A stretch of DNA of 64,000 nt. It comes from Butyrivibrio sp. Lineage in GTDB: Bacteria > Bacillota > Clostridia > Lachnospirales > Lachnospiraceae. Shown here piece by piece: positions 7,230-15,448 of this stretch. A program made the translations under genes and the position numbers. How positions within the stretch are numbered: the first letter of the stretch is position 1; every line of letters starts with the position of its first letter. The stretch covers positions 1 to 64,000 of the forward strand of contig SVFY01000013.1 in the NCBI GenBank assembly GCA_015056625.1, read 5' to 3'. The notes below the pieces were generated by a model. That model had not been told where the DNA came from, searched no databases, and saw only the letters and a list, made by a program, of their open reading frames with translations.

Positions 7230-8118
7230 GCAGGTGCTTCCTTACTGTAATGAAACTTCCAAGGAAACCAATACCAATACCGATCAAAAGAGATATTGGA
7301 ATAAGCTTGTTGTAGATTGTCTCAACTGGCAGGAAATTCAGCAGTGAGCTAAGCATTGTAAATCTAGAGGCCACATAAGTGATCACATGAGTGTAAACAA
7401 AGTAGATGATCACCAGAGGAATGATGGATCCGATAAGACCGATCAGAATACCCTCAACTACGAATGGTGCTCTTACGAAAAAGTCTGTAGCACCAATATA
7501 CTTCATGATGTTGATCTCATCCTTACGAACTGAGATACCCATTGTAACTGTATTGCTGATAAGGAAAACAGAAACCAAAAGGAGCAGGATGATGATACCA
7601 CCGGAAACATAAGCTATAAGAAGGTTAAGTCCGCTAAGAGTTGTAGCTGTTACCTCAGACCTGTTTACCTCTCTTACTACGCTTATTGATTCAATGTAGG
7701 TTACAAGCGCCTGCTGCATTGATACATCATTTAAATAGATCTGAAGGTTGGCTGACTCTGCAAGAGGGTTCTCTGTGAAACCATCTGCATACTCTCCAAG
7801 GTATTCCTCCTTGAAGCCTTCCCACGCTTCATCTGCTGAAACGTAGGTGATCTCCCTGACTTCAGGTCTCTTTTCAAGGTCACTCTTTACCACAAGGATC
7901 TCATCCTCGCTGGTGCCCTCGTTAAAGAATACTGTTACAGACACGCCTTCCTCAGCGGTCTTAACTACATTCTGGAAATTGGCTATTATTGCATAAAACA
8001 GTCCAAAGAGAAACAGACATGCAGTGATGGTGGCTATGGAAGCCAGTGTATACCACTTGTTTCTGCCAAGATTCTTAAAGCCCTGTCCTATGGTGTAAAA
8101 GAAACTACTACTCCTCAT
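7222..8118 (-). CDS. ftsX: Cell-division ABC transporter permease FtsX
   Basis: 298 residues with the FtsX layout: a membrane segment near residues 22-45, an extracellular domain of roughly 125 residues ('VSVTVFFNEGTSEDEI' to 'VVREVNRSEV'), then three membrane segments at about 170-195, 220-245 and 270-292. 'RKDEINIMKYIGATDFFVRAPFVVEG' is the conserved cytosolic coupling loop before the third segment. The start overlaps the end of ftsE by 11 bases and the end overlaps the M23 gene, so all are translationally coupled. It transmits FtsE ATP hydrolysis across the membrane to the wall hydrolase. Confidence 0.96.
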   Translation of the reverse strand: MRSSSFFYTIGQGFKNLGRNKWYTLASIATITACLFLFGLFYAIIANFQNVVKTAEEGVSVTVFFNEGTSEDEILVVKSDLEKRPEVREITYVSADEAWEGFKEEYLGEYADGFTENPLAESANLQIYLNDVSMQQALVTYIESISVVREVNRSEVTATTLSGLNLLIAYVSGGIIILLLLVSVFLISNTVTMGISVRKDEINIMKYIGATDFFVRAPFVVEGILIGLIGSIIPLVIIYFVYTHVITYVASRFTMLSSLLNFLPVETIYNKLIPISLLIGIGIGFLGSFITVRKHLHV

Positions 8119-8848
8119 CGATGTACATACCCTCTTCCTCGTCCTCTATGATGACGCCCTTTTTCATGGTAATAACTCTCTTCTTCATAGCATTAACGAT
8201 CTCTCTGTTATGAGTGACCACTATGACTGTTGTACCATTTTCATTGATCTGTTCCATGAGTTTCATGATTTCCCATGAGTTGTTTGGATCAAGGTTACCA
8301 GTTGGCTCATCTGCCAAAAGAATGGTTGGCTTGTTGACAAGAGCTCTTGCCAGAGCAACTCTCTGCTGTTCACCACCTGAGAGCTGGTTGATCTTGTTCT
8401 TGTACTTGCCTGCCAGGTTAACTGTGGCAAGGATTGATGGAACATTTCTCTTGATCTCCCTTGTAGGAGTCTGCACTATACGCTGAGCAAATGCCACATT
8501 CTCATATACGTTTCTGTCCTTCAAAAGTCTGAAATCCTGGAACACGATTCCAAGGTTTCTTCTGAACTTAGGGATCTTGCTGTGCTTGATCCTGCGGAGG
8601 TTGTAACCAAGTACTGTTATCTCTCCGTCTGTGGGTACAAGCTCTCTCAAAAGGAGCTTGATAAGAGTGGACTTACCTGATCCACTGTCTCCCACTATAA
8701 AAACAAATTCACCCCTCTTGATATGAAGGGTGACTCCGTTTAAGGCTGGTGCACCCGTAGAATAAGATTTAGTCACATTTTCAAGTGTGATAACCTCATC
8801 CTCGGGAATCTGCCTGTTTGTTCTTCTTTTTCTGTATCCTCTTTCCAT
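8108..8848 (-). CDS. ftsE: Cell-division ATP-binding protein FtsE
   Basis: 246 residues, an ABC ATPase: Walker A 'GDSGSGKST', Q-loop 'GIVFQDFRLL', signature 'LSGGEQQRVALARAL', Walker B 'ILLADEPTGNLD' and switch 'VVTHN'. The phrases 'RRNLGIVFQDFRLLKDRNVYENVAFA' and 'ADEPTGNLDPNNSWEIM' are characteristic of FtsE. A 17-residue basic N-terminal extension ('MERGYRKRRTNRQ') precedes the usual start; GGGAGG lies 4 bases before the ATG. It is first in the ftsE-ftsX-M23-S41 operon. Confidence 0.96.
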   Translation of the reverse strand: MERGYRKRRTNRQIPEDEVITLENVTKSYSTGAPALNGVTLHIKRGEFVFIVGDSGSGKSTLIKLLLRELVPTDGEITVLGYNLRRIKHSKIPKFRRNLGIVFQDFRLLKDRNVYENVAFAQRIVQTPTREIKRNVPSILATVNLAGKYKNKINQLSGGEQQRVALARALVNKPTILLADEPTGNLDPNNSWEIMKLMEQINENGTTVIVVTHNREIVNAMKKRVITMKKGVIIEDEEEGMYIDEE

Positions 8849-8883
8849 AAACCTCCCTCGTAGTCTGTAAAGCGATCAGACTA

Positions 8884-9966
8884 TCAAGTAAACTTCTCCA
8901 TGTACTTCATATATCTTACAACCATAAGCGCAATTTTAAAAGTAATTGCATCATCAAATACTCTAAGATCTAATCCTGTGCTCTTTTGGAGCTTGTCCAG
9001 TCTGTAAACAAGAGTATTTCTATGAATGAAAAGCTGACGTGATGTCTCTGATACATTGAGGCTGTTCTCAAAGAACTTGTCTATGGTAGTTAAGGTCTCC
9101 TGATCGAAGTCGTCAGGGTTTCTGCCTCCGAAGATCTCCTTGATGAACATCTTGCAAAGAGGGATAGGCAGCTGATAAATAAGTCGCCCTATGCCCAGCT
9201 CGCTGTAGCAGATAACCTTGCGCTCGTCAAAAAAGATCTTGCCTACATCAAGAGCCATCTTGGCCTCTTTATAAGAGCGGCTCACTTCCTTGATCTCGCC
9301 AACCACAGTACCATAAGCGATCCTTACTCCTGAGAGACCTTCCTTCTCAAGTCCCGCAAGGATCTCCTCTGCAGACTTGGTGATCTCAGTGGGCTTGCTC
9401 ATCTCGCTGACATCCTTGACGATGATGACATTGTCCTCATCCACCTCGGTAACAAAGTCAGTACCACTTCCTACGCAGGTCCTGGTAAGCTCCAGCACAT
9501 TGCTGTCCCTTCCGCCTGCACACTCAACGATCATAGCCACTCTCTTGGCATCGCTCTGGATGTGGAGCTTTTTAGCTCTGGAATATATATCCACCAAAAG
9601 GAGATTATCCAAAAGAAGGTTCTTGATAAAGTTGTCCTTATCGAATCTCTCCTTATAAGCTACAAGAAGGCTCTGGATCTGATATGCAATCATCTTGCCA
9701 AGCATATAAACATTGTCGCCACTGCCTGTGCAGATGAGAATATACTCCAACTGCTGCTCATCATAGATTTTGAAATACTGGTATCCCTGGATTTCCTGGG
9801 AATCAGCTGGTGACTCAACGAAGTCTCTGGCTACGGAAGACACACCGCCTATATCAGTGGTTGTGGATGCAACCTCTTTTCCATCAATATCAAGGACGCA
9901 AAGATCCACGTGTGCTATGTTCTTAAGCCCGTCAATTGTGTTCTGTAAAATCTGGTTGGAAATCAT
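8884..9966 (-). CDS. PucR/CdaR-family transcriptional regulator
   Basis: 360 residues. The N-terminal part (about 1-110) resembles a sugar-diacid-type sensory domain ('ILQNTIDGLKNIAHVDLCVLDIDGKEVAST'). The middle (about 140-270) is a degenerate GGDEF-like CdaR/PucR linker ('GVRIAYGTVVGEIKEVSRSYKEAKMAL'). The C-terminus (about 295-355) is the PucR helix-turn-helix: 'TIDKFFENSLNVSETSRQLFIHRNTLVYRLDKLQ'. The effector is unknown. It is transcribed alone, 35 bases before ftsE in the same direction, with no transporter or catabolic gene nearby, so its target cannot be read from context. A TGCAC-N3-GTGCA palindrome lies just upstream and may be an autoregulatory site. Confidence 0.85.
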   Translation of the reverse strand: MISNQILQNTIDGLKNIAHVDLCVLDIDGKEVASTTTDIGGVSSVARDFVESPADSQEIQGYQYFKIYDEQQLEYILICTGSGDNVYMLGKMIAYQIQSLLVAYKERFDKDNFIKNLLLDNLLLVDIYSRAKKLHIQSDAKRVAMIVECAGGRDSNVLELTRTCVGSGTDFVTEVDEDNVIIVKDVSEMSKPTEITKSAEEILAGLEKEGLSGVRIAYGTVVGEIKEVSRSYKEAKMALDVGKIFFDERKVICYSELGIGRLIYQLPIPLCKMFIKEIFGGRNPDDFDQETLTTIDKFFENSLNVSETSRQLFIHRNTLVYRLDKLQKSTGLDLRVFDDAITFKIALMVVRYMKYMEKFT

Positions 9967-9980
9967 GTGCCACTCTTTCT

Positions 9981-9993
9981 TGCACGTTGTGCA
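9981..9993. promoter_or_regulatory. Palindrome upstream of the PucR-type regulator
   Basis: TGCAC-GTT-GTGCA, a perfect 5+5 inverted repeat, 15 bases upstream of the regulator start and just below a TATTAT-like -10 on the minus strand. A candidate operator; no binding data. Confidence 0.4.
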
Positions 9994-10164
9994 GTGTATA
10001 ATATTACTTATTATCGTGAATAGAGACTATCACTTTTTCATTTTAATATAAATGTACAAAAAAATCCATAGAAGCCACTATACTTTTTGTGTATTTTTTA
10101 AGTTTTGTAGTCAAAAGTCACAAAAAAACACTCCTATTTTTAGCTATGGTTTTTGCAACCCGGA

Positions 10165-10193
10165 CTAATCATTTTAATATAAAACTCCGATAC
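10165..10193 (+). promoter_or_regulatory. Possible motility-sigma (SigD/sigma-28) promoter of yjfB
   Basis: CTAAT (10165-10169), 16 bases, then TCCGATAC (10186-10193). This resembles the Bacillus SigD pattern TAAA-N15/16-GCCGATAT. It lies about 40 bases before the yjfB start, and no convincing sigma-A promoter was seen at the same place. Confidence 0.5.
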
Positions 10194-10233
10194 AAAAGAT
10201 AAGATAAAGTGGATTTTTCACAAGGAGGTGCCT

Positions 10234-10422
10234 ATGGATATCCCTGCTTTATCGATGGCATTGTCTCAGAGACAGGTTCTGAACGATGTTGGCGTTGCAA
10301 TGCTCTCCAAGAGCCTTGACAACATGCAGGAGGCTGGCGCTGCAATGGTTGATACCATAGCTGCTGCCCCAGAAATGTCTCTCGATCCTAATCTTGGAAA
10401 CAACATCGACATCAGAGTATGA
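10234..10422 (+). CDS. YjfB-family small protein
   Basis: 62 residues from ATG 10234, which has AAGGAGG 5 bases upstream (a GTG 6 bases earlier overlaps the ribosome site and is less likely). 'MDIPALSMALSQ' at the N-terminus and 'DVGVAMLSKSLDNMQEAGAAMVD' match the YjfB family (putative motility protein), short helical proteins found in motile Firmicutes. The C-terminus 'LDPNLGNNIDIRV' is also typical. No signal peptide or membrane segment is present. Molecular function is unknown; a link to flagella is suggested by the SigD-like promoter. It is a single-gene unit closed by a strong terminator. Confidence 0.8.
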   Translation: MDIPALSMALSQRQVLNDVGVAMLSKSLDNMQEAGAAMVDTIAAAPEMSLDPNLGNNIDIRV

Positions 10423-10446
10423 CAGCCATCAAATGTGCTTTTCGCA

Positions 10447-10480
10447 CAAAAAGACCCGTTCTCAGGAACGGGTCTTTTTT
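10447..10480. terminator. Bidirectional terminator between yjfB and the CPBP protease gene
   Basis: An 11-bp stem (10451-10461 with 10466-10476, AAGACCCGTTC and its complement) has a TCAG loop, six T residues on the plus side and a run of A residues on the left, so it can end both convergent genes. Confidence 0.92.
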
Positions 10481-10486
10481 ACTATT

Positions 10487-11416
10487 TTATACTCCGGTTA
10501 TCTTAAATATGACCTCCATTCCGATCATATACGCAAGGGATATTACAATTGCCACAATAAGAGGAACAGTTACCAGCTTATATCCCTGTTTTTTGCACTT
10601 GGGAATACTAATGAAAAATTCCTGTCTCTTTTCCAGATTCGCTATCTTCACGAGCAGACACAGGGCAAGAGCTGTTCCTATCACTGCAAGGACAAAATAC
10701 ACTCCCATGGAGATCAGAATGGTGTTTTTAAACTCCATGCCTTCCACGTAATCCTGAGCGTGTTCCAGCACATCTTTTTCCATATACATAAGAACAACTT
10801 CCGCAGAATTGAAAATTGCATGGGCCAGGAAGGATGAGAGCACACTTCCAGTTGCCTCTACCAGCAGGGCAAACATGATGCCCATGGCTACGCCATATGC
10901 AAACTGGTTGATGTTCAGATGCATCATGCCAAAAAGTACAGATGAAAGGACTATTGAACCGATGATCCTTCCAGTTCTCTGGTAGCTCTGAAGGAACATA
11001 CCCCTGAATACAAATTCCTCGATAAAGGGTCCGAAAATACCGATAGAGAGCAGCATCTGCCATAAGGGAAGTGCCAGGATCTGATCTGCCATCTCTACTA
11101 CTGTATTGTCCACAAACAGCATTGACAGAGAGTTGAAAAATACCACCAGAGGAACCAAAAGAAGTACGTACAGCGGTATCAAAAGAGCCGACTGGATCCT
11201 TATTTTCTTAAACGGAACAAGGACTGACACCCTGTCTCCATAAAAAAGTATCATTGCCAGCGACGGTATGAAGATCATCATCTCCGCCAGGAAATTATTG
11301 AGAAGTACCGGTATTGTGGTCATGGTGCCGATCATCCATACCGTATACAGCACAGTAAAGCATATAGTTGCAAGGATCATGTATAAAAAAGCTCTGTTCG
11401 CTTTCTTGTAATCCAT
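10487..11416 (-). CDS. CPBP-family intramembrane glutamic protease
   Basis: 309 residues with about eight hydrophobic segments. CPBP (Abi/CAAX-protease) motifs are in order: 'FIEEFVFRGMFLQSYQR' (Glu-Glu-x3-Arg), 'LLFGMMHLNINQFAYG'-like segment with the catalytic His, and 'SSFLAHAIFNSAEV' with the third-motif His and Asn. Family members cleave prenylated proteins, peptides or bacteriocin-related substrates in the membrane; the substrate here is unknown. The start has AAGGAGG 6 bases upstream and follows the CvfB-like gene by 10 bases, so both share a transcript. Confidence 0.88.
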   Translation of the reverse strand: MDYKKANRAFLYMILATICFTVLYTVWMIGTMTTIPVLLNNFLAEMMIFIPSLAMILFYGDRVSVLVPFKKIRIQSALLIPLYVLLLVPLVVFFNSLSMLFVDNTVVEMADQILALPLWQMLLSIGIFGPFIEEFVFRGMFLQSYQRTGRIIGSIVLSSVLFGMMHLNINQFAYGVAMGIMFALLVEATGSVLSSFLAHAIFNSAEVVLMYMEKDVLEHAQDYVEGMEFKNTILISMGVYFVLAVIGTALALCLLVKIANLEKRQEFFISIPKCKKQGYKLVTVPLIVAIVISLAYMIGMEVIFKITGV

Positions 11417-11426
11417 CTCTGCCTCC

Positions 11427-12260
11427 TTACTTAAGCTCGATAGAAGTTTCTCCTATGACGATCTTGCCCTCTTTAAGGAGTCTTCCTACAGCGCGCTTAA
11501 ACTCGTTCTTGCTCATGCCTGTTTTTTCTTTTATAAGATCTGGGGAAGCCTTGTCTGTAAACTTAAGCCTGCCGCCATTGTCCTTTATCATAGCATAGAT
11601 CTTCTCAGCATCAGTATCCATCTGAAGGTAGGCCTTCTCCCTGACGCTAAGGTTGAGCCTTCCATCCTCTTTTACTGATACTACTCTGGCAGAAATTCTG
11701 TCGCCTATCTTAAGATTTCCATAGAGCTCCTTTTTGGCTATGAGGCCTGAGTAGATATCATCTACTGCCACAAAGGCACCAAAGTTGTCGCTCATCTCAT
11801 AGACCGTTCCCATAACCTTGTCATCTTTCTTGTATGGGCTGTCACTCTTTAAGTACTTATATACATTCATGGTAACGCAAAGACGGCTGCTCTTATCAAT
11901 ATACATAGCGCATAAAACGTCGTCTCCTGCCTTCACCTTGGCTGTCTGCTCCTTGAAAGGAAGAAGTACATCCTTTTCAAGACCCCAGTCCATAAAAGCT
12001 CCGATCCTGGTTGTCTCTTTTACCTTAAGAACCCTTACGTCCCCAAGCATTATCTTAGGTTCGCTGGTGGTTGCGATCAGCCTGTCATCAGAATCCTTGT
12101 AGATAAACACCTCTACTTTACTGCCAGGATCTGCTCCCTGTGGAACCTGTTTTGCAGGCAAAAGAACTTTCTCTTCGCTGCCAGCCTGCTCTCCCAGGTA
12201 AACTCCAAAGTCAACCTTCTTGATAACTACAAGTGTCTGCTTTTCGCCTAATTTGATCAT
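11427..12260 (-). CDS. S1-domain RNA-binding protein, CvfB/YitL-like
   Basis: 277 residues. Three S1-like OB folds are visible, followed by a winged-helix C-terminus: 'TLVVIKKVDFGVYLGE' (about 8-65), 'VRVLKVKETTRIGAFMDWGLEKDVLLPF' (about 72-130), 'VMGTVYEMSDNFGAFVAVDDIYSGLI' (about 150-215) and 'KEKTGMSKNEFKRAVGRLLKEGKI' (about 245-270). This order is that of CvfB (conserved virulence factor B) / YitL, cytosolic RNA-binding regulators. GGAGG lies 5 bases before the ATG. It leads a transcript with the CPBP protease gene. RNA targets are unknown. Confidence 0.88.
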   Translation of the reverse strand: MIKLGEKQTLVVIKKVDFGVYLGEQAGSEEKVLLPAKQVPQGADPGSKVEVFIYKDSDDRLIATTSEPKIMLGDVRVLKVKETTRIGAFMDWGLEKDVLLPFKEQTAKVKAGDDVLCAMYIDKSSRLCVTMNVYKYLKSDSPYKKDDKVMGTVYEMSDNFGAFVAVDDIYSGLIAKKELYGNLKIGDRISARVVSVKEDGRLNLSVREKAYLQMDTDAEKIYAMIKDNGGRLKFTDKASPDLIKEKTGMSKNEFKRAVGRLLKEGKIVIGETSIELK

Positions 12261-12294
12261 TATGTCCTCCGTTCACAAAAAAGCTGCAGTAACA

Positions 12295-13023
12295 TCACTG
12301 CGTTGTCAGTTCAACAATACAAACAGGACTGTTTTTATCGTCCTTCAAATTAATAGTATAAGTCATAGCGCCATTTTTTGAAACTTTCCTGATCTCAGGG
12401 AAAAGAGTATCTCCCAAAAGCGCCTGTCTCTTGTATTCAGCTCTGAGAGCCGTGATCTTTATGGTCTTGTCAGGAAGGGACTCAATAGCCATCCTGATGT
12501 ACTGCCCGTTGTTTACGTGGTTGTTGGTATCAAGATGATGGCTTCTTACAAGGATTTCTTCTCCTTCCATAACTTCAGCCTCTGAAGGGATCACTATCTT
12601 CCTGTCGCCGTAGTCCATAGGAAGCCTCTCTTCAAGAGGGTAAGCCTGCTCAATCTCCGGTGTTATCCTTGCAGGGATTCCCTTTTCAAAGTCAAACAAA
12701 GTCCAGACAGAGTTGGCTACTGCCAGTCGCTCTCCCGTTTTTGTATCCATAAAGAAATTCCTGTGTCCAAAAAAGCCCTTGAGATCATAGGGAATAGTTC
12801 CTATGGTAACTTCCTCGCAGAGCCTGGGATATCTGTTAATGATGATCTGCCAGGAGTTTAATACCCAGGCGATATGTCTTTCCTTGAGGTACTCCATTGT
12901 TGCAGGACCGTCCTGGGTCTGAAAGGTTGAGCAGTCCTGAAAATAATCAATAAGAGATTCTATTGTAAGGTATGCATCCTTATCAACTTCACTGTACCGG
13001 ATTCTTGAATCAAACGTATACAT
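12295..13023 (-). CDS. Acyl-ACP thioesterase (FatA/FatB-type)
   Basis: 242 residues from ATG 13023 (AAGGGG 7 bases upstream); an in-frame ATG 18 bases earlier lacks such a site. Two hot-dog folds are visible. The N-terminal one begins 'FDSRIRYSEVDKDAYLTIESLIDYFQDCSTFQ' and includes 'WVLNSWQI'. The C-terminal one has 'SHHLDTNNHVNNGQYIRMAIESL', with the Asn-His pair used in catalysis, and 'EYKRQALLGD'. It releases free fatty acids from acyl carrier protein in the cytosol. It stands between CvfB-like and a tRNA gene rather than in a fab cluster. Confidence 0.92.
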   Translation of the reverse strand: MYTFDSRIRYSEVDKDAYLTIESLIDYFQDCSTFQTQDGPATMEYLKERHIAWVLNSWQIIINRYPRLCEEVTIGTIPYDLKGFFGHRNFFMDTKTGERLAVANSVWTLFDFEKGIPARITPEIEQAYPLEERLPMDYGDRKIVIPSEAEVMEGEEILVRSHHLDTNNHVNNGQYIRMAIESLPDKTIKITALRAEYKRQALLGDTLFPEIRKVSKNGAMTYTINLKDDKNSPVCIVELTTQ

Positions 13024-13044
13024 GGCGTTCCCCTTGATCATAAG

Positions 13045-13079
13045 TTTAAAAAAAGCGAGATTGTTACCAATCTCGCTTT
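13045..13079 (-). terminator. Terminator of the tRNA-Gln transcript
   Basis: A perfect 12-bp stem (13052-13063 with 13068-13079, AAAGCGAGATTG, TTAC loop) lies just after the tRNA on the minus strand, followed by a T run (revcomp of 13045-13051). It precedes the thioesterase gene, which must use its own promoter or readthrough. Confidence 0.88.
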
Positions 13080-13084
13080 AGTAG

Positions 13085-13157
13085 CTGGGCTAGTAGGATT
13101 CGAACCTACGTAATGACGGAGTCAGAGTCCGTTGCCTTACCGCTTGGCGATAGCCCA
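13085..13157 (-). tRNA. tRNA-Gln, anticodon CTG
   Basis: 73 bases. The acceptor stem is TGGGCTA with TAGCCCA, discriminator G; CCA is not encoded. The D arm contains CCAAGCGGTAAGGC, the anticodon stem ACGGA/TCCGT encloses loop CTCTGAC (anticodon CTG, reading CAG), and the T arm is GTAGG-TTCGAAT-CCTAC. It is a single tRNA, not in a cluster, ended by a strong hairpin. Confidence 0.95.
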
Positions 13158-13258
13158 TCGACAAGTAGTAATTATACGTGAGACTCTATAAAAAAGCAAG
13201 TACTTTTTTAAAACTTTTATATTTTGTTTAAACTCCAGTGTTTATGCGGTTTTGAAGC

Positions 13259-15370
13259 TCATCCCTCAAATAAAAGATCTGCATAAGTTGGGAATGGCCA
13301 GTCTTTTTTATCTACAAGCATCTCAAGTTTATCTGCTGGGTCACGAAGATCATCCATTGCAGGTCTTACCTTGTCCTTGTAGAAGTAAGCAAGCTTTCTT
13401 GCATCTGTGATCTTTCTTGCCTTGTTCTCTACTGTCTTAAGATCTTCAAGAGCCTTCTTCATCTTGGTGAGCTCTGCTGTTATCTCTTTAAGCTCAGAAA
13501 GGAGGGCGCTTTCATCAGCACCTGCTGCCTTTACTGCATTTACATCGCCGGCAAGTCTTCCTGCATACTTCATTACTGCAGGGATGATCTGCTTGGAGGC
13601 CATATCGATCATGGTGAGAGCTTCGATATTGATGGTCTTTGCGTAATTCTCAAAAATGATCTCTTTTCTTGACTCAAGCTCTGTCTTGGTATATACGCCA
13701 AAATCGCCAAAGAGCTTGATAGCCTTCTTGGTTGTAAGAGTATCTGCTGCCTCGATAGTTGACTTGATGTTTGGAAGTCCGCGGCGCTCAGCTTCTTTTA
13801 CCCACTCATCTGAGTAGCCATCGCCGTTGAAGATGATCCTCTGGTGGTCAGTCAAGTACTCCTTCATAAGGTCATGAACTGCCATGTCAAAGTCATCAGC
13901 TTTTTCAAGGATATCTGCTGCCTCGCAGAAAGCCTCAGCAACGATAGTGTTAAGTGTTGTATTTGAACTGGCCATTGAGTCAGATGAACCAACCATTCTG
14001 AACTCAAACTTGTTACCTGTAAATGCAAATGGTGATGTACGGTTTCTGTCTGTGGCATCCTTCTCAAACTGAGGAAGTGTTGATACACCGGTCTTGAGCT
14101 TGCCCCCACGCTTACTTGACTTGGCTACACCAGTCTCGATAAGCTGTCTTACCACGTCCTCAAGCTGCTCGCCAAGGAAAACAGAAATTATAGCTGGAGG
14201 CGCCTCATTGGCACCAAGTCTGTGGTCATTACCAACATCTGCAGCGCTCTGTCTTAAAAGATCTGCGTGTGTATCTACTGCCTTTAAAATGCAGGCAAGA
14301 ATAAACAGGAACTGTACATTCTTATTAGGTGTATCACCTGGATCAAGAAGGTTCTTGCCATCGTCTGTGCAAAGGGACCAGTTATCGTGTTTACCTGAAC
14401 CATTTACCCCTGCAAAAGGCTTCTCGTGAAGCAGGCATCTCATGTGATGGTGCTCTGCAACCCTCTTCATGGTCTCCATAATGATCTGGTTGTGGTCAAC
14501 TGCAATATTGGCAGTCTCATAGATAGGAGCAAGCTCATGCTGACCAGGCGCAACCTCGTTGTGCTGTGTCTTGTCCGGTACACCAAGCTTCCAGAGCTCA
14601 GTGTTGAGATCCTTCATGAACTCACCAACTCTCTCACGGATAACACCAAAGTAGTGGTCTTCCATTTCCTGACCCTTAGGAGGCATTGCTCCAAAGAGAG
14701 TTCTTCCTGTAAAGATAAGGTCCTCACGCTTCATTGACTTGTCCCAGTCAACCAGGAAGTACTCCTGCTCTGGTCCAACAGAAACGTTAACCCTTGTAGC
14801 ATTGTCATTTCCGAATAATCTGACTATCCTGAGAGCCTGCTTGTTTACAGCCTCCATGGATCTAAGAAGAGGAGTCTTTTTATCAAGAGCTTCTCCTGTA
14901 TATGAACAGAAAGCAGTAGGAATACAGAGAGTAACACCAGCTCCGGATTCCTTAAGGAATGCAGGAGAAGTGATATCCCAGGTTGTATATCCTCTTGCCT
15001 CGAAAGTAGCACGAAGTCCTCCAGAAGGGAATGAGGAAGCATCAGGTTCACCCTTTATAAGCTCTTTTCCAGAGAAAGAAGTAAGCATACGGCCGTCCTG
15101 ATCCGCACTTCCCACAAAGGAATCATGCTTCTCTGCTGTGATGCCTGTAAGTGGCTGGAACCAGTGTGTGTAATGTGTTGCGCCGTTTTCTACAGCCCAG
15201 TCCTTCATGGCGTTGGCTACAACGTCAGCGGATTCCTTGGACAATGTTCCACCGTGCTCAATTACATTAACAACCTCTTTGTATACATTCTTTGGCAGAC
15301 GCTCTCTCATCTTGGCAAGAGTAAAGACGTTCTGACCGAAAATCTCTTCCACATTAACCTTGCTGCTCAT
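13259..15370 (-). CDS. glnN: Glutamine synthetase type III
   Basis: 703 residues from the ATG at 15370 ('[16 protein letters not shown]'), the usual GSIII length. A further in-frame start at 15427 would add 19 unlikely residues. GSIII-type segments include '[11 protein letters not shown]', '[19 protein letters not shown]', '[10 protein letters not shown]' (metal-site Glu), '[21 protein letters not shown]', '[20 protein letters not shown]' and '[18 protein letters not shown]'. A C-terminal helical extension completes the family pattern. It makes glutamine from glutamate, ammonium and ATP as a large oligomer. It is monocistronic; no nitrogen-sensing leader or GlnR-type box was recognised in the 80-base upstream gap. 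Confidence 0.96.
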   Translation of the reverse strand: MSSKVNVEEIFGQNVFTLAKMRERLPKNVYKEVVNVIEHGGTLSKESADVVANAMKDWAVENGATHYTHWFQPLTGITAEKHDSFVGSADQDGRMLTSFSGKELIKGEPDASSFPSGGLRATFEARGYTTWDITSPAFLKESGAGVTLCIPTAFCSYTGEALDKKTPLLRSMEAVNKQALRIVRLFGNDNATRVNVSVGPEQEYFLVDWDKSMKREDLIFTGRTLFGAMPPKGQEMEDHYFGVIRERVGEFMKDLNTELWKLGVPDKTQHNEVAPGQHELAPIYETANIAVDHNQIIMETMKRVAEHHHMRCLLHEKPFAGVNGSGKHDNWSLCTDDGKNLLDPGDTPNKNVQFLFILACILKAVDTHADLLRQSAADVGNDHRLGANEAPPAIISVFLGEQLEDVVRQLIETGVAKSSKRGGKLKTGVSTLPQFEKDATDRNRTSPFAFTGNKFEFRMVGSSDSMASSNTTLNTIVAEAFCEAADILEKADDFDMAVHDLMKEYLTDHQRIIFNGDGYSDEWVKEAERRGLPNIKSTIEAADTLTTKKAIKLFGDFGVYTKTELESRKEIIFENYAKTINIEALTMIDMASKQIIPAVMKYAGRLAGDVNAVKAAGADESALLSELKEITAELTKMKKALEDLKTVENKARKITDARKLAYFYKDKVRPAMDDLRDPADKLEMLVDKKDWPFPTYADLLFEG

Positions 15371-15448
15371 AGTGCTACAACCTTTCTTTCGTTTTTTACT
15401 GTCATACAGTTTACAATAATAATCCAAAAACTTGAAGCATTTTTTGCG

